Positions 9,019 through 17,766 of a DNA stretch of 54,746 bases are shown here, in pieces; within the stretch, counting starts at the first letter, position 1; the number at the start of each line of letters is the position of its first letter. Both the position numbers and the translations under genes were made by a program. The DNA is from K23-9 sp049680365 (GTDB lineage Bacteria; Planctomycetota; Planctomycetia; Pirellulales; Pirellulaceae): the NCBI GenBank assembly GCA_049680365.1, contig JBAUHQ010000218.1, forward strand, positions 1 through 54,746. Reading direction: 5' to 3'. A model generated the notes under the pieces. The model was not told the origin of the DNA. It saw only the letters and a program-made list of their open reading frames with translations, and made no database searches.

Positions 9019-9588
9019 TCAGCGACGATAGATTTTGTAGGCGAAGTAACCGTCGCGCCCTTTGGCGACGCCTTGGTAGAGCACCGGGAATCCGTATTGC
9101 GAAAACGAGCAGACGGCGAGGGCTTCGCTTGGGGATCGTGCCGAAAATCCAGCGCCCTCCAAGTTGCCGCCTCCAAGTCCCAGGTGCTTACCGACATGTC
9201 GAAGATCTAGCGGCGCGATCGAATGGGCCGGACGATTCGGCTTGATCAATCGCGCAATGCCGATGCGAGCGGCAAGCATTGCTTTGTGCTGAGCCAAGTT
9301 CAGACGTCGAGCGCGATTGCGGCGAAGCCGCTTCTTCGTACGAGTCTTGGATGTCATCTTCTTGCCTTTGGAGTGACGCTGCTTGCCGTCCAAAACACGC
9401 TCTGTTGAATTTACGTCCGAGGCGCGAGGCATCCAGTTACGCGCTTCGTAGAGAGATTCTGGCGAATCGAAGCCCAAGCGTGATCGACTCTTTTCATTGG
9501 AGGTTTCTGCTAACGTGTTTGAGGAGAACAGAATGCTACCGACAAGCAAGCTTGACATGAGCATTCGTCTCAGTGCGCGCGCATCCAT
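9019..9588 (-). CDS. small secreted planctomycete protein, function unknown
   Basis: A longer frame begins at 9684, but the ATG at 9588 gives a good signal peptide (MDARALRRMLMSSLLVGSIL, then SNTLAET), so this start is preferred (189 residues). The mature protein has a very basic middle (KKMTSKTRTKKRLRRNRARR) and a C-terminal domain with GAGFSARSPSEALAVCSF and GVAKGRDGYFAYKIYRR. From memory, a similar C-terminal pattern (GVGFS...A...C, then GVARGxxGWYAxxxYR) recurs in small secreted proteins of Rhodopirellula. Its role is unknown. The gene stands alone and is probably exported by Sec. Confidence 0.65.
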   Translation of the reverse strand: MDARALRRMLMSSLLVGSILFSSNTLAETSNEKSRSRLGFDSPESLYEARNWMPRASDVNSTERVLDGKQRHSKGKKMTSKTRTKKRLRRNRARRLNLAQHKAMLAARIGIARLIKPNRPAHSIAPLDLRHVGKHLGLGGGNLEGAGFSARSPSEALAVCSFSQYGFPVLYQGVAKGRDGYFAYKIYRR

Positions 9589-10205
9589 TGAATCATCCCG
9601 TTTTGAAGGGAACGCCCTGGCGAGTATTCCGTCACCTATCACAGTGGCGAAGAAAAGAGAGGTTGAGTAGAGCGGTGCGGGCATCCTGCCTCGAAGTCAC
9701 AGCCACACTTTGAAGTTACCGCAAACTTGCGCGACCGTGCGGAATTTCAATCATGATTTGGGAAAGATAAGTGACTGAAGTGAATCGCGATTCAAGCCTC
9801 TCCTATGAACTTTGATTGCGTTGGCGTGCTACGACGAAATTGAGGGAGAACTTGACCAGCATTCCATACTCGGTTCTCTACTGGGTTGCGTCTTACACGT
9901 CATCGAGCTTTTCGACATTAGAGAAACGGCCCTGGCAATCCGAGTGGGATGCGAAACTCGGCGTGGTGAAGATCGGGGAGATCTCGTAGGCGAACGATGA
10001 GCTCCGAATCACCCACCGCGAGGCGAACGAAGTCGGACACATCCCGCAAGGCATCTTACGACGCAAGAATCGAGGAATGTAATTTGCTAGCGGACATCTG
10101 TCTTTACGCTGCTTCGGACGTTTTCTATAGCTAGGTTGTGATCGCTTGCCCGCAGGCGCGATCGACGATTTTTGGCTCACATCGACTCCATGGAAGGATC
10201 CTGGC
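9589..10205. other. intergenic region with a possible decayed reading frame
   Basis: 617 bp between divergent genes. Most shows no clear gene. One plus-strand frame (9816-10082) stays open for 89 codons except a TAG at 9987; its translation (TLEKRPWQSEWDAKLGVV, then ITHREANEVGHIPQGILRRK) looks protein-like. It lacks a start with a Shine-Dalgarno sequence, and the opposite strand is open too, so it may be chance or a remnant. Confidence 0.3.
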
Positions 10206-11195
10206 GTGGCAACTGAATTGACGGCAATAACCGACGAGAAACAAATCGATGGCGCTCTGGAGCAAGTCCAAGAGACGGCGCTCGCGTCGGTCGACCAATT
10301 GATGCAGGGTGACATCTCACCGTTGGTGGATGTTGTCACGACCTACGTCTTGCCGGGGGCCGCGGCATTGGGTGTGATGTTCATTGGCTATTTGTTTGCC
10401 AAGTACATGTCGCGTGTTGCAAGTCGTCCGGTGTGTCGCCGCGTGGATGAAACGCTGGGCAAGTTTCTTGATCGCGTGATCTTCTACGGCATCATGCTGG
10501 GAGTGACCGCTTTGGTGATGAACCAAATCGGTGTCAAAATGAGTGGTGTGGCGACGATCATCGCTGCGATGGGTTTTGCGATTGGCTTGGCCTTTCAAGG
10601 AACACTCAGTAATTTCGCCGCCGGCATTTTGCTGATGGTGTTTCGTCCCTTCAAAGTTGGTGATGTCGTTAACGCAGCGGGTGTTGTTGGCAAAGTGGAC
10701 GAGATTGATTTGTTCACGACAGTATTGGATACGCCGGACAACCGCCGCATCATTGTGCCGAACAGTTCGATCAGTGGCGGTACGATCGAGAATGTCAGTT
10801 TTCATCCGCATCGCCGCGTCGAAGTGTTGGTTGGTGTGGAATACAGTGCCGACTTGAAAACGACACGCGCCGCGCTGCAGTCGGCGTTGGATGTATTTAC
10901 CGCGCAAACGGTTCAAGGCAACAAACGCGGATCGCAAGTGATCTTGAGCAACTTAGGTGCGAGTGCTGTCGAGTGGAAAGTTCGCATGTGGGTTGCATCG
11001 TCGGACTACTGGTCACTTCACGAGTCGTTGATTGGCGAAGTCAAAGAGCGACTGGATTCGTTTGGCATTGGAATTCCATTTCCGCAGTTGGATGTCCATC
11101 TTTCTGGCGGCGACGCTGGCGAGTTATCGGATTCGGCTGGCCGTAAGCGTCCTCGTGTTCGCTCGACGATCAATCAGTATCCGCGTGCCGCATAG
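10206..11195 (+). CDS. MscS-family mechanosensitive ion channel
   Basis: A small-conductance mechanosensitive channel that opens under membrane tension to release solutes on osmotic downshock. Three membrane segments are visible, the last being the glycine/alanine-rich pore helix (ATIIAAMGFAIGLAFQGTLS), followed by the MscS signature FRPFKVGDVV and a beta domain with VDEIDLFTTVLDTPDNRRI and VPNSSISGGTIENVS. The frame is open back to a TTG at 10146, but GTG 10206 has GGAAGGA seven bases upstream and is the better start, giving 329 residues, near the ~290 of E. coli MscS. The Arg/Lys-rich tail is short. The inner-membrane location follows from the family. It stands alone in the plus direction. 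Confidence 0.92.
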   Translation: MATELTAITDEKQIDGALEQVQETALASVDQLMQGDISPLVDVVTTYVLPGAAALGVMFIGYLFAKYMSRVASRPVCRRVDETLGKFLDRVIFYGIMLGVTALVMNQIGVKMSGVATIIAAMGFAIGLAFQGTLSNFAAGILLMVFRPFKVGDVVNAAGVVGKVDEIDLFTTVLDTPDNRRIIVPNSSISGGTIENVSFHPHRRVEVLVGVEYSADLKTTRAALQSALDVFTAQTVQGNKRGSQVILSNLGASAVEWKVRMWVASSDYWSLHESLIGEVKERLDSFGIGIPFPQLDVHLSGGDAGELSDSAGRKRPRVRSTINQYPRAA

Positions 11196-11500
11196 CATCC
11201 TTGGCGGCTAAAGAGACGCTGGGGATTTGCGTAAAGCAAGCTCGCTGAGAGAGTTACGTTGACGCTGCAATCAAGTGTTAAATGGAAACTTTTTTTGTGA
11301 GACAAAAACAGCCATCATTGTCTTTCGTCTCCATCAGCAGTGAGTATCATGACCGCGACTAAATCGGTTGCTTGGGATCGGCGCAACAGTGAGTTGCGAG
11401 AATACCTGGGTTATCAAGAAGCTGGCTTAGTTGCGCGGTTGGGAAGCGAGGCTTTCCGCACGGTGTCGTTCTTAATTTGCGATCGCGGGGAAAAATCAGT
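11196..11500. other. intergenic region, no gene identified
   Basis: 305 bp after the MscS gene. A 78-codon frame starts at 11340 but overlaps the next gene's beginning in another frame and has no recognised motif. A run of seven T at 11289-11295 lacks a clear stem before it. No supported feature. Confidence 0.4.
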
Positions 11501-12220
11501 ATGTGGCACACCAGTCAAGGTGACCGAACGCTCTTGGGCGTTGAAGCCGAGGTTGTCGCACACGCTGTCGACATGATGATCGATGCGTTGACCAATCATA
11601 TTGACGATCAAGGTGTCGACGATGATTGCGATGCGATCGCTGGCTACTGCCAATCGGGAATTGCGATCTACGACGAACTGCCGCCGACTCGCAGAATCGC
11701 TTTGCTGCACGAAGTCGCTGGATACTTGCTGATGCCCACCGACGGGGTCATGCCATTGTCGGCTTATGCCGAAGCTGCTGTCGCGGCGATCTTTGTCGAA
11801 GTCCGCGATCAAGTTGCGATCGAGATCGATTTGTTTCCGAGCGGGCCAGACGAAATTTCGGATGATCCCGAAGAGAACATCACTTGGCGGGAGCTGGTGT
11901 TAGCCGCTTATGAATCCGTTGCCGCGTTGGCGGATGACAACTGGGAAGCTCTACACGATGACTTGCCAGATCCACTATCTTGTGAGCTGGATGATTGGGA
12001 ACCGTTAATCGATTCGCTTGCCGACGCCGTGTTGTGGGATCGTGACTTCGAGATGGCAGGCGACTTTTTAGATGCCGAGCCAGCAGTTTCACAACAGCGT
12101 CGCCGATTGCTAGGAATCGAAGAAGACTATTTTGCCAGCATCGTGCCGGATCCAGTCGGAACAGAAGTCTTTCGCCTGATCTCTGACACGCGTGCGATCG
12201 TCAGGGCCAAGCCTCGATAG
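11501..12220 (+). CDS. hypothetical acidic protein
   Basis: A 239-residue acidic protein that I do not recognise. ATG 11501 is chosen over the ATG at 11477 because it has GGGG about ten bases upstream and the protein then begins MWHTSQGDRTLLG. The sequence is rich in Asp/Glu and in alanine helices (AYAEAAVAAIFVEVRDQVAIEI, ELVLAAYESVAALADD), with no signal peptide or membrane helix, so it is probably cytoplasmic and helical. It lies between the MscS gene and a phospholipase-like gene on the same strand, but the gaps (about 305 and 91 bp) do not suggest tight coupling. Coding character is supported by length and composition only. Confidence 0.6.
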   Translation: MWHTSQGDRTLLGVEAEVVAHAVDMMIDALTNHIDDQGVDDDCDAIAGYCQSGIAIYDELPPTRRIALLHEVAGYLLMPTDGVMPLSAYAEAAVAAIFVEVRDQVAIEIDLFPSGPDEISDDPEENITWRELVLAAYESVAALADDNWEALHDDLPDPLSCELDDWEPLIDSLADAVLWDRDFEMAGDFLDAEPAVSQQRRRLLGIEEDYFASIVPDPVGTEVFRLISDTRAIVRAKPR

Positions 12221-12311
12221 TTTGACGTGAATTCGTCTTGCTCTGCGAATGCGTCAACCGCGACACTCCGATAGATTTTACAAACCTGTCTTTGGTCTTG
12301 TTGTCAGCCGC

Positions 12312-13589
12312 ATGTCTACTTTGCAACGGATTCTGCGTAGATCGCATTGCCACGGTACGCATCATCTCTATGCGATCGATGCGCTGGATTTCGTGCAGAC
12401 CGAATCAGGTAAGCGACTGGCAGGTTGGTTGCTTCGTTACCACAAGCAGTATCTTGCTGGCGCCATCGATCCCGATACGCGGATTTGTGACTTCCAAAAC
12501 CAAATCATCCACGTCGAAGACGGCTATTGGGGTGGCGCACCTCGCGTTGCTTATCAATGGTACAACCGACTGTTGCGGCATTTGCAGAATCAGAGTTTTG
12601 CCGAAGCAGCGCAGGCGGCTGGAATTCTAGGTCACTATTTCACTGATGCACTGCAACCGTTGCACACCGGCGAGACAGATCGTGAAGCACTGGTTCATCA
12701 ACCGCTGGAACGAAGTATCTACTATTCCTACGACGAGATTCGACGGCACTGGATCAACAACCCGCTGCGTGTCGTATTTCAATTGCCCGACGGACCGAAT
12801 TGGATGCGAACGGCAATGCTGGATGGTGCGTGCTTTGCGAATCGCAAATTTTCACTCTTAGTCAATTCGTACCGTTTCGATGCGGGCGTTTGCGATGCAC
12901 AAGCTGGACTCAACGAAGTGTCACGCGCGGCGGTCGCCGAAGTATGGGGCTTGGCGGTCACCGGATGGGCGCGCATGATCGAGCGTGCGGCGGCCGATGC
13001 CGAGAATTTGCTGTTGCGTCCGCTGCCCCGTGCTGGTTCTTCGTTGCCATTAGCAATGGCGATGTTGCGATCACCGAGTCAGATCTTGCGTCGTCGACGC
13101 GTCCATCGTTTGCTTGATCGCCAAGTCAAAGAGGCAGCGCAAGAGTATCGACAGAAAGGCTATTTGCAAAAGTGGTTACCGGATGAAGTCGACATCAAGC
13201 AACGCGTGAACCAAGTTCGTCGAGACGAGAAGATCTACCAGGCAGAGTTGGCAAAGCGAGCCGAAACCAAGCGGGCTGCCGCGATGCTGGCTCTTGCTAA
13301 ACAACCTGAAACAGAGCAACGGAATACAGTCTTGCCAATGTCAGGAACGCGGCGTGACGCTTCGCCCACTTCTCTCTCGTTGCGTGCAGTCGATGTACGA
13401 CTGCTGGCCGCGATGGGGCACGGGACAGAACATCAACTTGCACGGGCCGATGCAAAATTGGTGCATGCACAACTGCTTCGGCTGACGTTAACCGGTGTTG
13501 GTCAACGAATTCTGAGCGGGCAAACACCGCCCACGCTGTCAGACGTGCAGCGTTGGGTTCGTGCCGCCAAATCGCAAAGAGTGGCATAA
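12312..13589 (+). CDS. zinc-dependent phospholipase C / nuclease-like protein with C-terminal helical domain
   Basis: The fold resembles the zinc-dependent phospholipase C and S1/P1 nuclease superfamily: an early HGTHHLYAIDAL, and a central GHYFTDALQPLHTGE in which His, Asp and a second His match the H-x3-D ... H zinc ligands. The first ~230 residues form this domain. The rest (to 425) is basic and helical (RRRRVHRLLDRQVKEAAQEY, KRAETKRAAAMLALAKQP) and ends with an HhH-like segment (VDVRLLAAMGHGTEHQL, LTGVGQRILSGQTPPTLSDV) resembling DUF4332. The frame is open to 12249; ATG 12312 is the likely start. No clear signal peptide, unusual for these normally secreted enzymes. The substrate is unknown and catalytic activity is inferred. 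Confidence 0.6.
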   Translation: MSTLQRILRRSHCHGTHHLYAIDALDFVQTESGKRLAGWLLRYHKQYLAGAIDPDTRICDFQNQIIHVEDGYWGGAPRVAYQWYNRLLRHLQNQSFAEAAQAAGILGHYFTDALQPLHTGETDREALVHQPLERSIYYSYDEIRRHWINNPLRVVFQLPDGPNWMRTAMLDGACFANRKFSLLVNSYRFDAGVCDAQAGLNEVSRAAVAEVWGLAVTGWARMIERAAADAENLLLRPLPRAGSSLPLAMAMLRSPSQILRRRRVHRLLDRQVKEAAQEYRQKGYLQKWLPDEVDIKQRVNQVRRDEKIYQAELAKRAETKRAAAMLALAKQPETEQRNTVLPMSGTRRDASPTSLSLRAVDVRLLAAMGHGTEHQLARADAKLVHAQLLRLTLTGVGQRILSGQTPPTLSDVQRWVRAAKSQRVA

Positions 13590-13681
13590 ACACGCCCGAT
13601 TCCTTGTAGGGTTGCCAATCGTTTATCCTTGAGGCGACGCTGACGTTTTGGCGGACACTTTTTTGCGAGATATTCAGGTTT

Positions 13682-14923
13682 ATGCGAGCCTTTGAAGCTA
13701 CTCAGATTTTCTTTGACGCTGCCGCTGAGCATCTAAATTTGGAGCCTGCCTTTCGCGAAGCGTTGTTGATGCCCAAACGCGAAGTTCAAGTCCAAGTTTC
13801 GATCGAACGGGATGACGGCAGCTTGGCGAACTTTGTTGGGTTTCGAGTGCAACATGACAATAGTCGCGGGCCGATGAAAGGTGGTTTGCGATATCACCAC
13901 GAAGTCGATTTGGATGAGACGCGAGCGCTGGCCAGTTTGATGACTTGGAAAACCGCGGTGGTTGATCTGCCCTACGGTGGTGCGAAAGGCGGCATTGGCG
14001 TGAATCCACGCGAACTGTCGCATCGCGAACTGGAACGATTGACGCGAGCCTTCGTCGATCAGATTCACGACATCGTTGGACCCGACACGGATATTCCCGC
14101 GCCGGACATGGGAACCGACCATCAGGTGATGGCTTGGTTTCGCAATCAGTGGGAAAAGTACCACGGGTTTCAGCCGGCCGTGATCACAGGCAAGCCGGTC
14201 GAACAGTACGGGGCAAGAGGTCGCGAAGAAGCGACCGGACGTGGCGTGGGCATGTTGACGTTCAAGTTGGTGCGTCGACTTGGGCGTCAGCCAAAGAATA
14301 CCAAGGTTGCGATCCAAGGATTCGGTAACGTAGGGTCACATGCTTCGAAGTTCTTGCATGAATCAGAATTCAAAGTCATCGCGGTCAGTGACATTTCGGG
14401 CACGTATTACAAAGCGGACGGCTTGGATATTCCAGCGCTGTTCCATCACCGCATCGAGCATGAACATGGATTGCTGGAAGGCTACCGCGATTGTGAAGTG
14501 TTGCCGATCAACGCGTTGTTGGAATTAGACGACGTTGATGTGTTGATCCCAGCCGCATTGGGCGGCGCGATCACCGAAGACAACGTTGATCGAGTAAAGG
14601 CAAAAATCATCATCGAAGCCGCTAACGGACCAGTCGTTCCAGCAGCGGACAAGATTTTTTACGAACGTGGCGTGACGGTGCTTCCGGACATTCTGGCGAA
14701 CGCCGGTGGTGTGACGGTCAGTTATTTTGAGTGGGTACAGAATCGCCAACATTATCGTTGGACTTTGGATCGCGTTCGACAAGAGCTGGATCACACGATG
14801 AGTAGCGCTTTTGAAAACGTTTGGCAGACATCACAAGAGAAGGATGTTTCTTTACGCACGGCGGCTTATATGATAGGCATCTCACGAGTTCAGCGAGCGA
14901 CCGAATTGGCCGGGCTGACTTAA
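13682..14923 (+). CDS. gdhA: Glu/Leu/Phe/Val dehydrogenase (glutamate dehydrogenase)
   Basis: Catalyses reversible oxidative deamination of glutamate to 2-oxoglutarate and ammonia with NAD(P), linking carbon and nitrogen metabolism in the cytoplasm. GPMKGGLRYH (K66) and TWKTAVVDLPYGGAKGGI (K90, catalytic K102) are the family's substrate and catalytic lysines. The coenzyme domain has VAIQGFGNVGSH followed by D in VSDISG. ANGPV and PDILANAGGVTVSYFEW close the active site. At 413 residues it fits the ~410-450 of bacterial hexameric enzymes. ATG 13682. A related amino-acid dehydrogenase (leucine or valine) is possible, but the pattern favours the glutamate type. A palindromic repeat lies just after the stop. 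Confidence 0.9.
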   Translation: MRAFEATQIFFDAAAEHLNLEPAFREALLMPKREVQVQVSIERDDGSLANFVGFRVQHDNSRGPMKGGLRYHHEVDLDETRALASLMTWKTAVVDLPYGGAKGGIGVNPRELSHRELERLTRAFVDQIHDIVGPDTDIPAPDMGTDHQVMAWFRNQWEKYHGFQPAVITGKPVEQYGARGREEATGRGVGMLTFKLVRRLGRQPKNTKVAIQGFGNVGSHASKFLHESEFKVIAVSDISGTYYKADGLDIPALFHHRIEHEHGLLEGYRDCEVLPINALLELDDVDVLIPAALGGAITEDNVDRVKAKIIIEAANGPVVPAADKIFYERGVTVLPDILANAGGVTVSYFEWVQNRQHYRWTLDRVRQELDHTMSSAFENVWQTSQEKDVSLRTAAYMIGISRVQRATELAGLT

Positions 14924-14926
14924 TCC

Positions 14927-14995
14927 GTAGGATAGGCTTCTAGCCTGTCACCTGAAGAGCAGCACGTAAAGCGACCGCCTGGAAGCCTATCCTAC
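14927..14995. repeat. inverted repeat, possible terminator or interspersed element
   Basis: GTAGGATAGGCTTC (14927-14940) and its exact reverse complement GAAGCCTATCCTAC (14982-14995), 14 bp arms with a 41-base loop. There is no T-run after it. Similar GATAGGCTTCTAGCCTGTC phrases are, from memory, common between planctomycete genes. It lies between the dehydrogenase and hisA. Confidence 0.85.
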
Positions 14996-15021
14996 TTTCC
15001 CTCACGACAGCGAGAAATTCA

Positions 15022-15750
15022 TTGGAAATTTGGCCCGCAATTGATCTGCGCCACGGCAAACCTGTGCGGCTGCGACAGGGCGACTACGATCAACAAACTG
15101 TCTTTGGTGACGACCCTGTTGTGTTTGCAAAACGTTGGCAGGCCGCTGGTGCCAGACGTTTGCATCTGGTCGATTTGGATGCGGCACGCGGTGACGATCC
15201 GACGGCCAACCGATTGGCTGTTCAGCGGATCGTTGCCGAAACCGGATTGCCCTGTCAGATGGGCGGTGGAGTGCGCGACGAAGAGGCGATCGAAGCATTG
15301 ATCCAGCTTGGTTTAAGTCGGTTGGTGGTGGGGTCGGCTGCTTTGAAGCGGCCTGATTGGTTCGCGACTATGTGTGATGCTCATCCAGGAAAGCTGGCTG
15401 CAGGGATCGACGCCCGAGACGGTATGGTCGCGACGGATGGTTGGTTGGAAACCAGTTCTACGCCTGCGATCGATTTGGCCAAAGACCTTCGCGAGCGAAC
15501 CGACAATGTGGTCGCGATCATCTACACGGACATCGCAAGGGACGGCATGATGCGTGGTCCCAATTTTGATGGCTTAGCACAGATGGCCGAAGCGACGGAC
15601 ATCCCTTTGGTGGCCAGTGGTGGTGTGACGACGTTGGATGATGTCCGCGCATTGGTGCGAATGGAAATGCCAGCCGCGATTGTTGGCCGATCGATTTACG
15701 ACGGTGTGATGAAGCTAGAGGAAGTTCTTGATGTTGCCGGAGATCGATAA
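15022..15750 (+). CDS. hisA: phosphoribosylformimino-5-aminoimidazole carboxamide ribotide isomerase (HisA)
   Basis: The fourth step of histidine biosynthesis: isomerises ProFAR to PRFAR by an Amadori rearrangement on a (beta/alpha)8 barrel. Catalytic aspartates are D8 (WPAIDLRHG) and D130 (AGIDARDG), with YTDIARDG at 168-175. Phosphate-binding loops MGGGVRDEE and ASGGVTTLDDVRAL are present, with the ending VGRSIYDGVMKLEE. At 242 residues the length is normal. The start is a TTG giving LEIWPAID. No other his genes are in the window. The next gene starts two bases after the stop, so the two are probably co-transcribed despite unrelated roles. Confidence 0.95.
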   Translation: MEIWPAIDLRHGKPVRLRQGDYDQQTVFGDDPVVFAKRWQAAGARRLHLVDLDAARGDDPTANRLAVQRIVAETGLPCQMGGGVRDEEAIEALIQLGLSRLVVGSAALKRPDWFATMCDAHPGKLAAGIDARDGMVATDGWLETSSTPAIDLAKDLRERTDNVVAIIYTDIARDGMMRGPNFDGLAQMAEATDIPLVASGGVTTLDDVRALVRMEMPAAIVGRSIYDGVMKLEEVLDVAGDR

Positions 15751-15751
15751 G

Positions 15752-17752
15752 ATGGCTTGCGCAGTCTGCCGTTTGATGTTGATTTGCACGAGTCTGGTTT
15801 GGGTTGCTCCAGCACAGGGGCAGAACAAGAAGCAGTTGCCGCCGCTGGGAATTGAAATCGATGCTGCGGTGCGTCAACAGTTGACCATGCGAGTGGCTGA
15901 TCTGAAGCAGCAGGTCGCCAGCGCGGCGAAGGAGTCAAGCGATGCCCCAGCTTGGCAATCGGACGTCGATGTGCTGATTCGTGCTGTTGATTTAGCGTTA
16001 CTGCAGAATTTGTTTTACAAGGAGAATGAACCAACCGCCGCCGACAAATTGCTTGACGAAGCGGAGCGACGGATCGCTGCGGTCGCCAGCGGAAAACGGT
16101 CTCTCGATTTATTGCGATCGGCTGACCCAGCTAAATCGACTTTGATGGTAGGCGGGTTCGTTTCACGTATTGACGATTCCGTCCAGCCTTACGGTTTGGT
16201 TCTGCCAGCCGATTATGACGCAGCCAAGGAATATCGGTTGGATGTTTGGTTGCACGGTCGTGGCGATACGAAACTAGAAGTCGCTTTTCTGAGCGAGCGC
16301 ATGAACAAAGTTGGCCAGTATGCGCCGGCCGATACGATCGTGCTGCATCCATTCGGGCGGCACTGCAATGCGTTTAAATTTGCCGGCGAGACGGATGTAT
16401 ACGAAGCGATCGATCATGTTTCCGGTTTGCTGAAGATAGATTCGAATCGGATTGCCATTCGTGGTTTTTCGATGGGTGGGGCAGGGTGCTGGCACCTAGC
16501 GGTACACGACCCAACGCATTGGTTTTCCGCCAATCCTGGAGCTGGTTTCGTTGATACGATCAAGTATCAAGGGTGGACGGAAACGACGCCGTATCCAATC
16601 AGCGACGCAGGAAAAAAATTGCTCAATCTGTACGACGTGTTGCCTTGGACTGCCAATTTGCAGAATACGCGTCTGATCGCTTACAGCGGCGAAGTTGACA
16701 AACAAAAACAAGCGGCTGATCGAGTCATGGAGGCTGGCAAGCGTTTGGGTTTTGATTGGGATTATGTGATTGGCAAAGATATGGGCCATAAAATCAACCC
16801 TGAGTCAGCAACCAAGATTGACGCCAAGCTGGCGCAGTGGAGCCAGTTACCTTCGCAATCGCCTCGCAAGTCCATTGACTTTACAACCTATACGCTGCGG
16901 TATGCGCGGGCGGATTGGTTGACGGTGACTGGTTTAAAGCAACATTGGAATGCAGGCCACGTTGCGGCGCAGATTACCGAAGCCGGTTCGCTTGAGATCA
17001 AGACGGATGGGGTGACGCATCTAAATTTGGACTTCGCTCAGTCGGGATGGCCCGGCAAGAACGAAGTCGGGCTGAATATTGATGGAGAACGTTTTTATGT
17101 CAGCGATACCGGAGAGCAGGACGGATTGCAGTGCCAGCTTGCTCGCCAAGAGCAATGGGAACAAATCGTCGGTGCGTCAAACGAACTGCGTAAACGTCCT
17201 GGAATGCAGGGGCCGATCGACGATGCGTTCTATGATCGCTTTCTGTTCGTCATGCCTTCTCGTCCCGCTGGCAACGGAGTCGTGCAACGTTGGATCGAAA
17301 GAGAAATTGAGTACGCGACGACACGCTGGCAACGCTTGATGCGAGGTCAAGTCCGCGTTGTGAAGGATGTAGATCTGACGGAGGAACAAATCAAGAATTG
17401 CAGTTTGATTTGCTTTGGTGATTTTTTGGGCAATCGTTACTTGAACAAAGTGGCTCATCGGCTGCCCGTCGATTGGACTCGCGACAAGTTGACGTTTGCT
17501 GGCCGCGATTATGACCCGGCCACACACGCGGTGGTGATGTGTTATCCGAACCCAGAAAACCAAGACCGCTACATCGTCATCAACAGCGGTATGACGTACC
17601 GCGAATTTTCCAACGTGAGTAATTCACGTCAGATCGCCATGTTGCCAGACTGGGCGGTTTTACAGGTCGATGATGAACACAACGATCATATTTTCGCTGG
17701 TGACATCGTGGCCGAAGGGTTCTTTGATGAGCAGTGGCAGATCGCGCCGTAG
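15752..17752 (+). CDS. secreted alpha/beta hydrolase, prolyl-oligopeptidase/esterase-like
   Basis: The start is taken at ATG 15752, right after the hisA stop, giving a signal peptide (RLMLICTSLVWVAPAQGQ); the frame also opens at 15728, overlapping hisA. A helical N-terminal part precedes an alpha/beta hydrolase domain with the LDVWLHGRGD oxyanion region, the nucleophile elbow GFSMGGAG (Ser about 238), and a GHKINPES histidine candidate near 350. The C-terminal half (about 375-666) forms further beta-rich segments, including CYPNPENQDRYIVINSG, also found in planctomycete peptidase-like proteins. It is exported and probably acts on peptides or esters, but the substrate is unknown. At 666 residues it is long for a simple esterase. 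Confidence 0.8.
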   Translation: MACAVCRLMLICTSLVWVAPAQGQNKKQLPPLGIEIDAAVRQQLTMRVADLKQQVASAAKESSDAPAWQSDVDVLIRAVDLALLQNLFYKENEPTAADKLLDEAERRIAAVASGKRSLDLLRSADPAKSTLMVGGFVSRIDDSVQPYGLVLPADYDAAKEYRLDVWLHGRGDTKLEVAFLSERMNKVGQYAPADTIVLHPFGRHCNAFKFAGETDVYEAIDHVSGLLKIDSNRIAIRGFSMGGAGCWHLAVHDPTHWFSANPGAGFVDTIKYQGWTETTPYPISDAGKKLLNLYDVLPWTANLQNTRLIAYSGEVDKQKQAADRVMEAGKRLGFDWDYVIGKDMGHKINPESATKIDAKLAQWSQLPSQSPRKSIDFTTYTLRYARADWLTVTGLKQHWNAGHVAAQITEAGSLEIKTDGVTHLNLDFAQSGWPGKNEVGLNIDGERFYVSDTGEQDGLQCQLARQEQWEQIVGASNELRKRPGMQGPIDDAFYDRFLFVMPSRPAGNGVVQRWIEREIEYATTRWQRLMRGQVRVVKDVDLTEEQIKNCSLICFGDFLGNRYLNKVAHRLPVDWTRDKLTFAGRDYDPATHAVVMCYPNPENQDRYIVINSGMTYREFSNVSNSRQIAMLPDWAVLQVDDEHNDHIFAGDIVAEGFFDEQWQIAP

Positions 17753-17766
17753 TGCGGTTGAGCGAC

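Noticed and set aside
11284..11300. T-run after MscS as a terminator
   Set aside because: No GC-rich stem precedes it, so the signal is too weak to call.
11340..11576. 78-codon frame before the acidic hypothetical gene
   Set aside because: It overlaps the next gene's start in another frame, has no recognised motif and weak start context.
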